From Agrococcus sp. SGAir0287 (GTDB lineage: Bacteria > Actinomycetota > Actinomycetes > Actinomycetales > Microbacteriaceae): a stretch of DNA of 64,000 nt. The notes under the pieces are model-generated. The model searched no databases and was not told the DNA's origin. It saw nothing but the letters and a program-made list of their open reading frames with translations. Positions 32,148-40,794 of the stretch are shown here, one piece after another. A program made the translations under genes and the position numbers. Location: contig NZ_CP027942.1 in NCBI RefSeq assembly GCF_005484985.1, positions 2,790,001 to 2,854,000 of the forward strand. Direction: 5' to 3'. Positions within the stretch are counted from its first letter, which is position 1, and each line of letters starts with the position of its first letter.

Positions 32148-33470
32148 ATGTCCGCACCCACCGTCTCCGGCGCGACGCCGAAGAAGGACAACGCCGTGAA
32201 GGTGTCGCTCGCCTCGATGATCGGCACGGTCGTCGAGTCGTACGACTTCTTCATCTACGCGACGGCCGCCGCCACCTACTTCGGCACGGTCTTCTTCGCC
32301 ACCGACGACCCCATCGTCGGCGCGCTGTACTCGTTCGCGACGCTCGCGATCGGCTTCCTCTTCCGCCCCATCGGCGGCTACCTCGCCGGCCACTTCGGCG
32401 ACCGCATCGGCCGCAAGCGCGTGCTCATCTGGTCGCTCGTCGTCATGGGCGTCGTCACGACCCTCATCGGCGTGCTGCCGACGTTCGCGACCATCGGCAT
32501 CGCCGCGCCGATCATGCTCATCGTGCTGCGCATCATCCAGGGCGTCGCCTACGGCGCCGAGTGGGGTGGCGCCGTGCTCATGGCCGTCGAGCACGCGCCC
32601 GAGCGTCGTCGTGGCTTCTTCGGCGCGCTGCCGCAGATCGGCATCCCCGGCGGCCTCCTGCTCGCCAACGGCGTCATCCTCGCCACGTCGGGCCTCCCGG
32701 GCGACTGGGCATGGCGCGTGCCCTTCCTCCTCGCCTCGGTCATGGTCATCATCGGCCTCTTCATCCGCCTCAAGGTCGCCGAGAGCCCCGCGTTCGAGGC
32801 CGTCAAGGAGCAGGGCGAGGTGCTGAAGGCGCCCGCGCTCGAGGCCATCAAGCAGGACTGGCGCTCGATCCTGCGCGTCATCGGACTGCGCCTCGCCGAG
32901 ACCGGCGGCTACTACGTCACGACGTCGTTCGTCGTCTCCTACGTCGGCCTCGCGGCCATCACCGACTCGCGCAACGTGCTCGTCGGCACGCTCGTCGGCT
33001 CGGCCATCGGCCTCGTGAGCCACCTCGCGTACGGCGCATGGAGCGACCGCATCGGCCGCAAGAAGGTCTACCTCATCGGCTCGATCTTCACGATCGCGTT
33101 CGGCATCCCGATGTTCCTGCTCATCAACACCGGCTCGCTCGTCATGATCGTCGTCGCCGTCGCGCTGTCGCTCGTGCTGAGCCACGACCCGATCTTCGCC
33201 GTCGAGTCGAGCTGGTTCTCGGAGCTGTTCCCCGCGAATCGCCGCACGTCGGGCATCTCGCTCGGCTACAACGGCGCCGCGATCGTCGCCGGCTTCCTGC
33301 CCTTCATCGCCACGGCCGTCTACGGCGCCGTCGGATGGATGGGCCCGGCTCTGCTGTTCACGCTGCTCGGCGTCATCTCGACGGCCGTCGCCATCACGGC
33401 GCGCGAGACCGCGCCCGCGATCGTCGGTACCGCGAAGGCCGAGCAGCCCATCCTGGAGGGAGTCCGATGA
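32148..33470 (+). CDS. MHS-family MFS transporter (metabolite:H+ symporter)
   Basis: 440 residues, 12 membrane segments. SYDFFIYATAAATYFGTVFF, RPIGGYLAGHFGDRIGRKRVL (loop 2-3 motif), RIIQGVAYGAEWGGAVLMAVEHAP and AWSDRIGRKKVYLIGS are MHS-family signatures, so it imports an organic acid or sugar acid with protons. AGGAGC site eight bases before ATG. It is paralogous to the transporter at 38327, for example QDWRSILRVIGLRLAETGGYY versus TDWRNILRGIGLRVAETAGY. Its stop overlaps the transketolase N-subunit ATG. Member of the GntR operon at 30504. Confidence 0.92.
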   Translation: MSAPTVSGATPKKDNAVKVSLASMIGTVVESYDFFIYATAAATYFGTVFFATDDPIVGALYSFATLAIGFLFRPIGGYLAGHFGDRIGRKRVLIWSLVVMGVVTTLIGVLPTFATIGIAAPIMLIVLRIIQGVAYGAEWGGAVLMAVEHAPERRRGFFGALPQIGIPGGLLLANGVILATSGLPGDWAWRVPFLLASVMVIIGLFIRLKVAESPAFEAVKEQGEVLKAPALEAIKQDWRSILRVIGLRLAETGGYYVTTSFVVSYVGLAAITDSRNVLVGTLVGSAIGLVSHLAYGAWSDRIGRKKVYLIGSIFTIAFGIPMFLLINTGSLVMIVVAVALSLVLSHDPIFAVESSWFSELFPANRRTSGISLGYNGAAIVAGFLPFIATAVYGAVGWMGPALLFTLLGVISTAVAITARETAPAIVGTAKAEQPILEGVR

Positions 33471-34354
33471 CCACCGTCGCACCCGCGACCACCCGGGCCG
33501 AGCGCCTCGCGCGGCTCGCCGAGCACGCCTTCAACGTGCGGATGCACGCGCTGCACATGGGCGAGGTGCAGGGCCAGGGCTACGTCGGCCAGGCGCTCGG
33601 CGCCGCCGACATGCTCACGGTCGCCTACATGGACCAGCTGCGCTACGACGTCGCCGACGAGCACTGGGAGGGGCGCGACCGCTTCCTGCTCTCGACCGGC
33701 CACTACGCGATCGGCCTCTACGCGGCGCTCGCCGAGGCGGGCATCGTTCCGCTGGAGGAGCTCGAGACGTACGGCTCCGACGACTCGCGTCTGCCGATGT
33801 CGGGCATGGCGTCGTACACGCCCGGCATGGAGATCTCGGGCGGCTCGCTCGGCCACGGCCTCACGGTCGCGGTCGGCATGGCGCTCGGCCTGCGCCACCG
33901 CGGGCTCGTCGAGCAGCGCGTCGTGAACTTCCTCTCCGACGGCGAGCTCGACGAGGGCTCGACGTGGGAGGCCGCGATGGGCGCCGCCCACCACCGCCTC
34001 GGCAACCTCCTCGCGCTCGTCGACATGAACGCGCTGCAGGCCGACGGCCCCGCGCAGGGCGTGCTGCGCACCGAGCCCGTGCTCGAGAAGTGGCAGGCGT
34101 TCGGATGGCACGCCATCCGCGTCGACGGCAACGACCTCGGTGCGCTCGTGGATGCGTTCGACGAGGCCCGCTCGGTCGCGCAGCCCGAGGGGCAGCCGCA
34201 GGTCATCATCTGCGACACGAAGGTCGGCTCCGGCGTCGAGCTGCTCGAGCAGCGGGAGAAGGCGCACTTCATGCGCATCGAGGAGCACGAGTGGGCGATC
34301 TGCCGCGAGCAGCTCACCGCCCGCTACGAGGCAGCCAAGGAGGCAGCACGATGA
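33467..34354 (+). CDS. Transketolase, N-terminal subunit
   Basis: 295 residues: the thiamine-diphosphate-binding half of a split transketolase. DRFLLSTGHYAIGLYAALAEAG, SGMASYTPGMEISGGSLGHGL (the SLGqGL element) and LSDGELDEGSTWEAAMGAAHH (the GDGE-type TPP motif) are intact. Partner is the gene at 34351, whose ATG overlaps this stop. Two-subunit transketolases occur in pathways for pentoses, apulose-phosphate and other sugar derivatives. They transfer a two-carbon unit between sugars. Operon position behind a dehydrogenase and transporter favours a dedicated catabolic role rather than the central pentose pathway. Confidence 0.9.
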   Translation: MTTVAPATTRAERLARLAEHAFNVRMHALHMGEVQGQGYVGQALGAADMLTVAYMDQLRYDVADEHWEGRDRFLLSTGHYAIGLYAALAEAGIVPLEELETYGSDDSRLPMSGMASYTPGMEISGGSLGHGLTVAVGMALGLRHRGLVEQRVVNFLSDGELDEGSTWEAAMGAAHHRLGNLLALVDMNALQADGPAQGVLRTEPVLEKWQAFGWHAIRVDGNDLGALVDAFDEARSVAQPEGQPQVIICDTKVGSGVELLEQREKAHFMRIEEHEWAICREQLTARYEAAKEAAR

Positions 34355-35343
34355 GCACCACGGCAGCGCCCAAGCTGAAGACGAGCGCGATGATCGCGTC
34401 GTTCGCGGATCCCGGCCAGAAGACGGCGCCCGCGCCGTTCGGCCACGCGCTCGCGAGGGCCGCGGAGCAGGACGAGCGCATCGTCGGCCTCACCGCCGAC
34501 CTCGGCAAGTACACCGACATGCACATCTTCGCCCAGGCGCATCCGGACCGGTACTTCCAGATGGGCATGAGCGAGCAGCTGCTCTTCGGCGCCGCCGCGG
34601 GCATGGCGGAGGCTGGGCTCACTCCCTTCGCGTCCACCTACTCGGTGTTCGCCGCGCGTCGTGCGTACGACTTCATCTGCCTCGACATCGCCGAGCCGAA
34701 CCTCAACGTCAACGTCGTCGGCGGCCTCCCCGGCCTCACGACCGGGTACGGTCCGAGCCACCAGGCGACGGAGGACATGGCGATCTTCCGCGGCATGCCG
34801 AACCTCACGATCGTCGACCCGTGCGACTCGATCGACATCGAGCAGGCCGTGCCGCAGCTCGCCGCCTCCGACGGCCCCACCTACTTGCGCCTGCTGCGCG
34901 GCAAGGTGCCGACGGTGCTCGACGAGTACGACTACGCGTTCGAGCTCGGCAAGGCCAAGGTGCTGCGCGGCGGCGCCGACGTCGTGCTCGTCTCGTCGGG
35001 CCTCATGACGATGCGGGCGCTGCAGGCGGCAGAGCTGCTCGCGGCGCACAAGGTCGACGTGGCCGTCGTGCACGCGCCGACGATCAAGCCGCTCGACGTC
35101 GACACGATCGTCGCGGAGCTCGACACCCCCCGCCTCGCGGTGACGCTCGAGAACCACTCGGTCGTCGGCGGGCTCTTCGAGTCGGTCGCCTCGGCGCTCG
35201 TGCGCCGCGGCGTCACGCGGCGCGTCGTGCCCGTGGGCCTGCCGGACGCATTCCTCGACGCCGGCGCCCTGCCGACGCTGCACGACCGCTACGGTCTGTC
35301 GAAGGAGAAGGTCGTCGAGACGGTGCTCGCCGAGCTCGGCTGA
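34351..35343 (+). CDS. Transketolase, C-terminal subunit
   Basis: 330 residues: the pyrimidine-binding and C-terminal domains. RIVGLTADLGKYTDMHIFAQAHPDRYFQMGMSEQLLFGAAAGMAEAGLTPF carries the family's catalytic Glu in MSEQ, YGPSHQATEDMAIFRGMP the conserved His. The C-terminal domain begins near residue 200 (VVLVSSGLMTMRALQAAELLA). ATG overlaps the N-subunit stop by four bases. Last gene of the operon, followed by a strong terminator hairpin at 35363. The split between the subunits is normal for this family, not a frameshift. Confidence 0.9.
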   Translation: MSTTAAPKLKTSAMIASFADPGQKTAPAPFGHALARAAEQDERIVGLTADLGKYTDMHIFAQAHPDRYFQMGMSEQLLFGAAAGMAEAGLTPFASTYSVFAARRAYDFICLDIAEPNLNVNVVGGLPGLTTGYGPSHQATEDMAIFRGMPNLTIVDPCDSIDIEQAVPQLAASDGPTYLRLLRGKVPTVLDEYDYAFELGKAKVLRGGADVVLVSSGLMTMRALQAAELLAAHKVDVAVVHAPTIKPLDVDTIVAELDTPRLAVTLENHSVVGGLFESVASALVRRGVTRRVVPVGLPDAFLDAGALPTLHDRYGLSKEKVVETVLAELG

Positions 35344-35362
35344 CCCGCACTCCACCGGACCG

Positions 35363-35399
35363 CGGCACGGCGGCGATCCCCAAGGTCGCCGCCGTGCCG
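35363..35399 (+). terminator. Terminator after the transketolase operon
   Basis: CGGCACGGCGGCGA (35363-35376) and TCGCCGCCGTGCCG (35386-35399), a perfect 14-bp stem with nine-base loop, 20 bases after the last stop. It can also end the minus-strand gene that finishes at 35429. Confidence 0.85.
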
Positions 35400-35428
35400 C
35401 CTCTGCGTGCGGCCCGCGCCGCGATGGA

Positions 35429-37378
35429 TCAGGCCGGTCGCCGCCGCAGGACGAGCGTCACGCCGAGGACGAGCAGCAGCGCTGCGAGCGCGGCCGGCAC
35501 GGACGCATCCGCAGCACCGGTCTGCGGCAACGCGGACGGGGCAGCAGGCACCGCGGCACCGGGCTGCGGCGCGACCGGCGCGGGCGCCGCGGCGACGACC
35601 TCGAGCGGCACCGACGCGACCTCCTGACCGTCGAGCAGCAGCGCGAGGCGATGCGCACCGATCTCGGCGGTCGTGGGGATCGTCACCTGGGCATCGATCG
35701 TGCCCTCGGCGGTCGATACCGCGGTGCCGAGCGCGAGCGGCGTCGAGCGCAGTTCGAGCGCGTACTCGGTGTCGAGCAGCAGGCCCCACGCCTCGACCGA
35801 CACCGTCGCACCGGGCAGCACGCGGCTCGAACCGTCGATCGCGATGCCGGGCACGGCGATCCGCCCGCTCGGAGCCGTCGCGACGACGTACGGCTGCGTG
35901 TCGGGAGCGCTGAGCGTCGCCTCGGCGAAGACGACCTCGCCGGCGAGGTCGGCGGTCATGGCCAGCTGCGCCGAGGTCGCGCCCGCGATGGGCGTGCCGT
36001 CCTCGAGTCGCCACTGCCACGCCACGGCCGTCGGCTCGGGCGTCCAGGTCGCGAGGTCGATGGATGCGGTCAGCACGCCCCCGAGCACGTTGCGTCCGCC
36101 GAGCGTCGGAGCATCGCCGGGCACGAAGGACCGCAGGTGCACCGTGGCGCTGAAGGCCGAGTTGGCGGTGACGTACGACTGGGTGCCCGGAGCCTCGAGC
36201 GTCGCGACGACGTAGACGGGCGTGCCGAGCAGCTCGCTCGTGACGAGCAGCGAGTCGGCGTCGTCGAGCACCTCCGCTCCCGTGTCGACGCGGTACCAGG
36301 TGAAGCGCACCGTCGTCGGCGCGGGCACGGTATCGGACGTGTCGAGGGCGACCCCGAGCGTCGTGCCGACGACCCCCGACCCCTCGACGACGGGCGTGCC
36401 GACGCTCGAGAACTCGCCGAGGCGCACCGCGGCAGAGAAGGGCGAGTTGGTGGTGACGACGTCGAGCGCGTCGGGCGCCGACAGCGTCGCGAGCACGTAG
36501 ACGCCGGTGCCGAGCAGGGCCTCGGTCGCGACGAGCGTCGCGCCGCCCTCCTGCACGAGCGCTCCCGTGTCCACGCGGTACCAGTCGAAGGTGACGCTCG
36601 TCGGGGTCGGCGTGGTGCCGGACGCGTCGTAGGACGCCGTGAAGGTGGAGCCGACGACGCCCGAGCCTGCGATCGACGGGGCGCCGACCCCGGTGAACTC
36701 GCCCAGCCGGACGGTCGCGGAGAACGGCGAGTTGATGGTGCGGTAGTCCTGGACCCCGGGTGCCGACAGCGTCGCGAGCACGTACACCCCGACGCCGAGC
36801 AGTGCCTCCGTCGCGACGAACGTGGATCCGCCCTCCTGCACGAGCGCTCCCGTGTCGTACCGGTACCAGTCGAAGGCGACGGTCGTGGGCGCCGGCGTCG
36901 TGCCGGAGGCGTCGTAGGACGCCGTGAAGCTGGAGCCGACGATGCCGGAGCCCGAGATCGACGGCGCACGGACGCCCGCGAACTCGCCCAGCCGGACGGT
37001 CGCCGAGAACGGGGAGTTGGTCGTGCGGTACGACGGCGTGCTGGGCTCGCGCAGCGTCGCGAGCACGTAGACGCCGGTGCCGAGCAGGGCCTGGGACGCG
37101 ACCAGGGTCGATCCGCCCTCCTGCACGAGGGCACCGGTGTCGACGCGATACCAGTCGTAGTCGACGCTCGTCGGCGTCGGCGACGTCGTCGACGCGTCGT
37201 ACGACGCGGTGAAGGTCGAGCCGACGATGCCGGTACCCGAGATCGACGGTGCGCCGACGCCGGTGAACTCGACGGCGGCCGTGGCGACCGCGGGCGTCAT
37301 CGTGAGGCCGAGCGCTGCGACGACGGCGACGAGCGCGGACGTCAGGCGGACGCGGAGGGAGGGGCGGGGTGCAGACAC
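35429..37378 (-). CDS. Surface protein with five 95-residue repeats and LPQTG anchor
   Basis: 649 residues. Signal peptide (about 1-34), then five tandem repeats of about 95 residues at 38-132, 133-227, 228-322, 323-417 and 418-510. Each opens with a short hydrophobic strand then APSI.G.G.VG and contains DWYRVDTGALVQEGG (absent or changed in repeat 5) and a Leu-Gly-Thr-x-VYV turn; repeats 1-3 are the closest. The rest of the protein (510-615) is a beta sandwich-like region, and the C-terminus LPQTG (617-621), hydrophobic segment and RRRPA tail form a sortase signal. GTG start with a GAAGGGA site. I do not recognise the repeat; likely an Ig-like wall-anchored adhesin or spacer. Confidence 0.9.
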   Translation of the reverse strand: MSAPRPSLRVRLTSALVAVVAALGLTMTPAVATAAVEFTGVGAPSISGTGIVGSTFTASYDASTTSPTPTSVDYDWYRVDTGALVQEGGSTLVASQALLGTGVYVLATLREPSTPSYRTTNSPFSATVRLGEFAGVRAPSISGSGIVGSSFTASYDASGTTPAPTTVAFDWYRYDTGALVQEGGSTFVATEALLGVGVYVLATLSAPGVQDYRTINSPFSATVRLGEFTGVGAPSIAGSGVVGSTFTASYDASGTTPTPTSVTFDWYRVDTGALVQEGGATLVATEALLGTGVYVLATLSAPDALDVVTTNSPFSAAVRLGEFSSVGTPVVEGSGVVGTTLGVALDTSDTVPAPTTVRFTWYRVDTGAEVLDDADSLLVTSELLGTPVYVVATLEAPGTQSYVTANSAFSATVHLRSFVPGDAPTLGGRNVLGGVLTASIDLATWTPEPTAVAWQWRLEDGTPIAGATSAQLAMTADLAGEVVFAEATLSAPDTQPYVVATAPSGRIAVPGIAIDGSSRVLPGATVSVEAWGLLLDTEYALELRSTPLALGTAVSTAEGTIDAQVTIPTTAEIGAHRLALLLDGQEVASVPLEVVAAAPAPVAPQPGAAVPAAPSALPQTGAADASVPAALAALLLVLGVTLVLRRRPA

Positions 37379-37510
37379 GACGTGTCCCTTCTCGGCCGCT
37401 CCGCCGGGCGCTCTCGCCCGTGATGAGGATGGCTCATGCCGAGGCTAGCGTGGTACGGAGGATTCGTCACGCATCGCGAGGCGGAGGAACGGCCTCGACC
37501 CGCGGCCAGG

Positions 37511-38158
37511 CTACGACGTGAGCGTCGCCGCCGCGTCCATGTGATGCGCGCGGATGACCGTGACGGCGTGCTCCTCGTCGCCCGTCTCGATCGCCTCGAC
37601 CATCTCGACATGCCGATCGGTGTCCATGTTCGACGTGGCGCGATCGAGACCCGCGTACATGATCGACATGCGGATCGAGCCCTCGAGCTGCTGCCACTGG
37701 TGCACGAGCGTCGCGTTGCCGGGGAAGGACACGAGCGCGCGATGGAACTCGAGGTCGGCCTCGATCAACGCCGTGACCGAGCCATCCTCGGCCGCACGCA
37801 TCCGCTCGATCGCCGCGTGCAGCACGGGGCGCGCCTCGGCGATCCGGTCCGTGGCGATGATGATGCGGGCCGCGAGCGCCTCGAGCGCGCCGCGCACGAG
37901 GAAGATGTCCTCGATCTCGCGAGCGTCGAGGTTGCGCACGCTGAGCCGGCCGCGCGCCCCCGACTCGAGCAGCCCCTCCTGCTGCAGCTGCCGCATGGCC
38001 TCGCGCAGCGTGCCGCGGGAGATGCCGAGCCGGTCGGAGAGGTCGGTCTCGACCATGTGGGTGCCCGGCGCGATCTCGCCGCTCGTGATGGCGCGTCGCA
38101 ACGAGTCCACCGCGAGCTCGCGGAGATTCGTGCGATCGAGCCCGACGAGTGCGCTCAT
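37511..38158 (-). CDS. GntR-family regulator (FCD subfamily)
   Basis: 215 residues. Winged helix: LRELAVDSLRRAITSGEIAPGTHMVETDLSDRLGISRGTLREAMRQLQQEGLL, and an FCD ligand domain with ADLEFHRALVSFPGN and TDRHVEMVEAIETGDEEHAV. Closely related to the GntR gene at 42101 (shared SRGTLREA, GARGRLSVR/DARGRLSVR); they are paralogs, likely sharing an operator sequence. ATG 38158 with a GGGGGAC site. Lies downstream of the MHS transporter gene but behind a hairpin, so it may have its own promoter. A candidate regulator of the CTGTYGACAG sites. Confidence 0.88.
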   Translation of the reverse strand: MSALVGLDRTNLRELAVDSLRRAITSGEIAPGTHMVETDLSDRLGISRGTLREAMRQLQQEGLLESGARGRLSVRNLDAREIEDIFLVRGALEALAARIIIATDRIAEARPVLHAAIERMRAAEDGSVTALIEADLEFHRALVSFPGNATLVHQWQQLEGSIRMSIMYAGLDRATSNMDTDRHVEMVEAIETGDEEHAVTVIRAHHMDAAATLTS

Positions 38159-38187
38159 GCCGTCCCCCTGGTCCTTCCGACGAGGAT

Positions 38188-38218
38188 ACGGGGCGGATGC
38201 TGCGTGCATCCGCCCCGT
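38188..38218 (-). terminator. Terminator after the MHS transporter gene
   Basis: ACGGGGCGGATGC and GCATCCGCCCCGT, a perfect 13-bp stem with loop TGCGT, about 110 bases after the MHS stop on the minus strand and upstream of the GntR start. Confidence 0.85.
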
Positions 38219-38326
38219 CGTGGTGGGCGCCCGGCCGCAGTGTCGCTGGCAGCGACCGGACGCCTGTCCGCACGGTGCCCGCCCGCTGTGCTGGGCGGCG
38301 GCCGGGCACCGGGTCGACGGCCCGCG

Positions 38327-39673
38327 TCAGCCGACGCGGGCGAGCCCCTCCGCGTCGGCGGCGGCCTCGGCCTCGTCCGCGAGGCGTCGCTCGCGCGGGC
38401 CCCACGTCTCGCGCGTCAGGAGCGCGGCGACGAGGCCGATGAGGGCGTAGGTGCCGAACAGCAGCGCCGGGCCGAGCCAACCGAGCCACACGAACAGCAG
38501 CGTCGTGATGAAGGGCGTGAATCCCGAGACCATCGCCGAGAACTGGTACGCGAGCGAGGCGCCCGACGAGCGGGTCTTCGCCTGGAAGAGCTCGGGGAAC
38601 CACGCGCCCTGCGCGCCGGCGAGGGCGTTCTGGCACACCGAGTAGGCGAGGATCATCGTGAGCACGATGAGGATGAACAGGCCCGTGTTGACGAGCAGGA
38701 ACATCGGGATCGCGAAGATCGCGGCGAAGAGCGTCACGGCGATGTAGAGCGGGCGTCGGCCGACGCGGTCGGTGAGCGCCGCCCATCCCCAGGTCGCGAA
38801 GACGCCGATGCCGGCGCCGATGCAGAGCGCGGTGAGCGTCTGCGAGGGCTCGGCGAGGCCCTCGTCGTTGATGTAGCTGATCATGTAGGTCACCGACACG
38901 GCGTAGCCGGCGGTCTCGGCGACGCGCAGACCGATGCCGCGCAGGATGTTGCGCCAGTCCGTCCTGATGACCTCGACGACGGGCGCCTTCGCGACGATGC
39001 CCTGGGTCTTCACGTCCTCGAACACGGGCGACTCGGGCACCTTCGCGCGGATCAGCAGGCCGACGACGACGAGGACGATGGATGCGAGGAACGGCACGCG
39101 CCACGCCCAGTCGCCCGGCAGGTGCACCGAGACGAGGAAGGTGAGGTTCGCGAGCAGGAGTCCGACGGGGAAGCCCGCCTGCACGATGCCCGTGAAGGCG
39201 CCCTTGCGCCTCCATGGCGCGTGCTCGTAGCTCATGAGGATCGCGCCGCCCCACTCGGCGCCGAACGCGACGCCCTGGACGATGCGCACGGTGACGAGCA
39301 GGATCGGGGCGAGGATGCCCACCTGCGCGTACGTCGGCAGCAGGCCGATGACGAAGGTCGCCAGCCCCATCGCGATGAGCGAGGCGACGAGCACGGGCTT
39401 GCGACCGATCCTGTCGCCGAGGTGGCCGCCGATGACGCCGCCGAGGGGGCGGGCGAGGAAGCCCACGCCGAGGGTCGCGAACGACAGCAGCGTGCCGACG
39501 AGCGGATCCTCGGAGGGGTAGAAGACGGTGCCGAAGTAGAGGGCTGCGGCGGTGCCGTAGCCGATGAAGTCGTAGGTCTCGATCACGGCGCCGACGCCGG
39601 AGCCGACGGCGACCTTCTTCGCATCGGGAGTGCCGCGGACGGGTCCGCGCATCGCAAGAGCCTCGGTGCTCAT
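38327..39673 (-). CDS. MHS-family MFS transporter
   Basis: 448 residues, 12 membrane segments. TYDFIGYGTAAALYFGTVFY, RPLGGVIGGHLGDRIGRKPVL, IVQGVAFGAEWGGAILMSYEHAPWRRKGAF and ALTDRVGRRPLY identify the metabolite:H+ symporter family. It is likely to import the carbon source of the 37.5-48.1 kb cluster. An AGGAGAGG site precedes ATG. It is divergent from the TIM-barrel gene; the operator-like GACTGTCAACAGTC lies in the shared 190-bp region. It resembles the MHS gene at 32148, so the two catabolic clusters may share ancestry or substrates. Confidence 0.92.
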   Translation of the reverse strand: MSTEALAMRGPVRGTPDAKKVAVGSGVGAVIETYDFIGYGTAAALYFGTVFYPSEDPLVGTLLSFATLGVGFLARPLGGVIGGHLGDRIGRKPVLVASLIAMGLATFVIGLLPTYAQVGILAPILLVTVRIVQGVAFGAEWGGAILMSYEHAPWRRKGAFTGIVQAGFPVGLLLANLTFLVSVHLPGDWAWRVPFLASIVLVVVGLLIRAKVPESPVFEDVKTQGIVAKAPVVEVIRTDWRNILRGIGLRVAETAGYAVSVTYMISYINDEGLAEPSQTLTALCIGAGIGVFATWGWAALTDRVGRRPLYIAVTLFAAIFAIPMFLLVNTGLFILIVLTMILAYSVCQNALAGAQGAWFPELFQAKTRSSGASLAYQFSAMVSGFTPFITTLLFVWLGWLGPALLFGTYALIGLVAALLTRETWGPRERRLADEAEAAADAEGLARVG

Positions 39674-39761
39674 GGGTTCCTCTCCTGGTCAAGGATGCCT
39701 CGGCGGGAGGGGCTCACGAGCCACACGACGCTGCCGGCAGACGCCAGCATGCACGGAATTG

Positions 39762-39779
39762 TGTTGACTGTCAACAGTC
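39762..39779. promoter_or_regulatory. GntR-type operator, site 1
   Basis: TGTTGACTGTCAACA (39762-39776) is a perfect palindrome around T39769; the overlapping CTGTCAACAG (39768-39777) is the same core, reverse orientation, found at 41974 and 48197. Located between the divergent MHS and TIM-barrel genes. Confidence 0.7.
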
Positions 39780-39862
39780 GACTCGCTACCCTCGCAATCG
39801 GCGCGGATCCTCCGCGCGGCTCGGCGCGGAGCGGACCTCGCGCCACGGTGAGGATGGCGACG

Positions 39863-40753
39863 ATGACGTTCCCCGATCGGCTCGGCTGCTCGACGATCTC
39901 GTTCCAGCACCTCGCCCTGCCCGACGCCCTGCGCGACGTGCGCGCCCTCGGCTTCCAGGAGATCGACCTCGGCGCCCTCCCCGGCGTCTGCGACCACGTG
40001 CCCTTCGAGCTCGACGACCGCGCCATCGACGCCGTCGCCGCGACGATCGCCGACGCCGGCATCCGCGTGCGGTCGGTGAACGGCGACGTGGGCGACCTCA
40101 ACGTGCCCGCCGCCGACCCCGCGGCCCGTCGCGAGCACCTCGAGCGGCTCCTGCGCCTCACCGCCGCGATCGGTGCCGAGGCGCTCGTGCTGCCGTGCGG
40201 TGCGCTCGACCACGAGCCCGCGGCGACGCTCGAGGTGGACGTCGCGCGCGTCGCGCACGAGCTCGCCGTCGCCGGCACGCTCGCGGAGGAGCACGGCACC
40301 CGGGTGTGGGTCGAGTCCATCCACTTCCTGCGCCTGTGCTGGAACGCCGAGCGCGCCGCGATGCTGCACGAGCGCACGCCGGCGTCGGTGCGCGCGGTGC
40401 TCGACCTCGCCCACGTCGTCGCCGCGGGCGACGACGTGGCTGCGGTCGTGGATGCGTGGGGCGACCGCACCGCGCACGTGCACCTCCGCGACGCGGTGCG
40501 CGGCGACTTCGCCCGCCCGATCGGCGGCGGCGACGTCGACCTCGACGCGGCCTTCGCCGCGCTCGCGTCGGTCGGCTACGAGGGCGGCTTCACGCTCGAG
40601 CTGCCGGCGCGGGCCTACACCGACGACGCGACGGCGACGTCGAGCCCCGCGTTCCGCGCCGAGCGGCTCGCCGCGATCGACGCGGCGGCTCGCCACGTCG
40701 TCCCCAAGCTCGAGGCCGCCGGCCTCGCCCACCGCGGCGTGCAGATCCGCTGA
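39863..40753 (+). CDS. TIM-barrel sugar (phosphate) isomerase/epimerase
   Basis: 296 residues, AP-endonuclease family 2 barrel. DRLGCSTISFQHLALPDALRDVRALGFQEIDL (strand 1), VRSVNGDVGDLN, ALVLPCGALD, TRVWVESIHFLRLCWN, RAVLDLAHVVAAGDD and THVHLRDA-like AHVHLRDAVRG show the metal-binding Glu, Asp, His pattern of the hydroxypyruvate isomerase/xylose isomerase-like group. ATG 39863 was chosen for spacing from AGG; ATG 39854 is an alternative. First gene of the plus-strand set (isomerase, SDR, monooxygenase-fold, GntR). Likely interconverts an aldose/ketose acid intermediate. Confidence 0.87.
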   Translation: MTFPDRLGCSTISFQHLALPDALRDVRALGFQEIDLGALPGVCDHVPFELDDRAIDAVAATIADAGIRVRSVNGDVGDLNVPAADPAARREHLERLLRLTAAIGAEALVLPCGALDHEPAATLEVDVARVAHELAVAGTLAEEHGTRVWVESIHFLRLCWNAERAAMLHERTPASVRAVLDLAHVVAAGDDVAAVVDAWGDRTAHVHLRDAVRGDFARPIGGGDVDLDAAFAALASVGYEGGFTLELPARAYTDDATATSSPAFRAERLAAIDAAARHVVPKLEAAGLAHRGVQIR

Positions 40754-40794
40754 CGCCGCCCGAAGTCCCGCACCGCATCCGAAGAGGGAGCAGC

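Noticed and set aside
33467..35343. Frameshifted single transketolase
   Set aside because: Both halves have their own starts, complete domains and ATGA coupling, the normal split arrangement.
37436..39692. Long open frames opposite the GntR and MHS genes
   Set aside because: Composition is Arg/Asp/His/Glu-rich with no domain. The opposite strand gives clear GntR and MHS proteins. Only the last 296 residues of the plus-strand frame (39863-40753) are a real gene.
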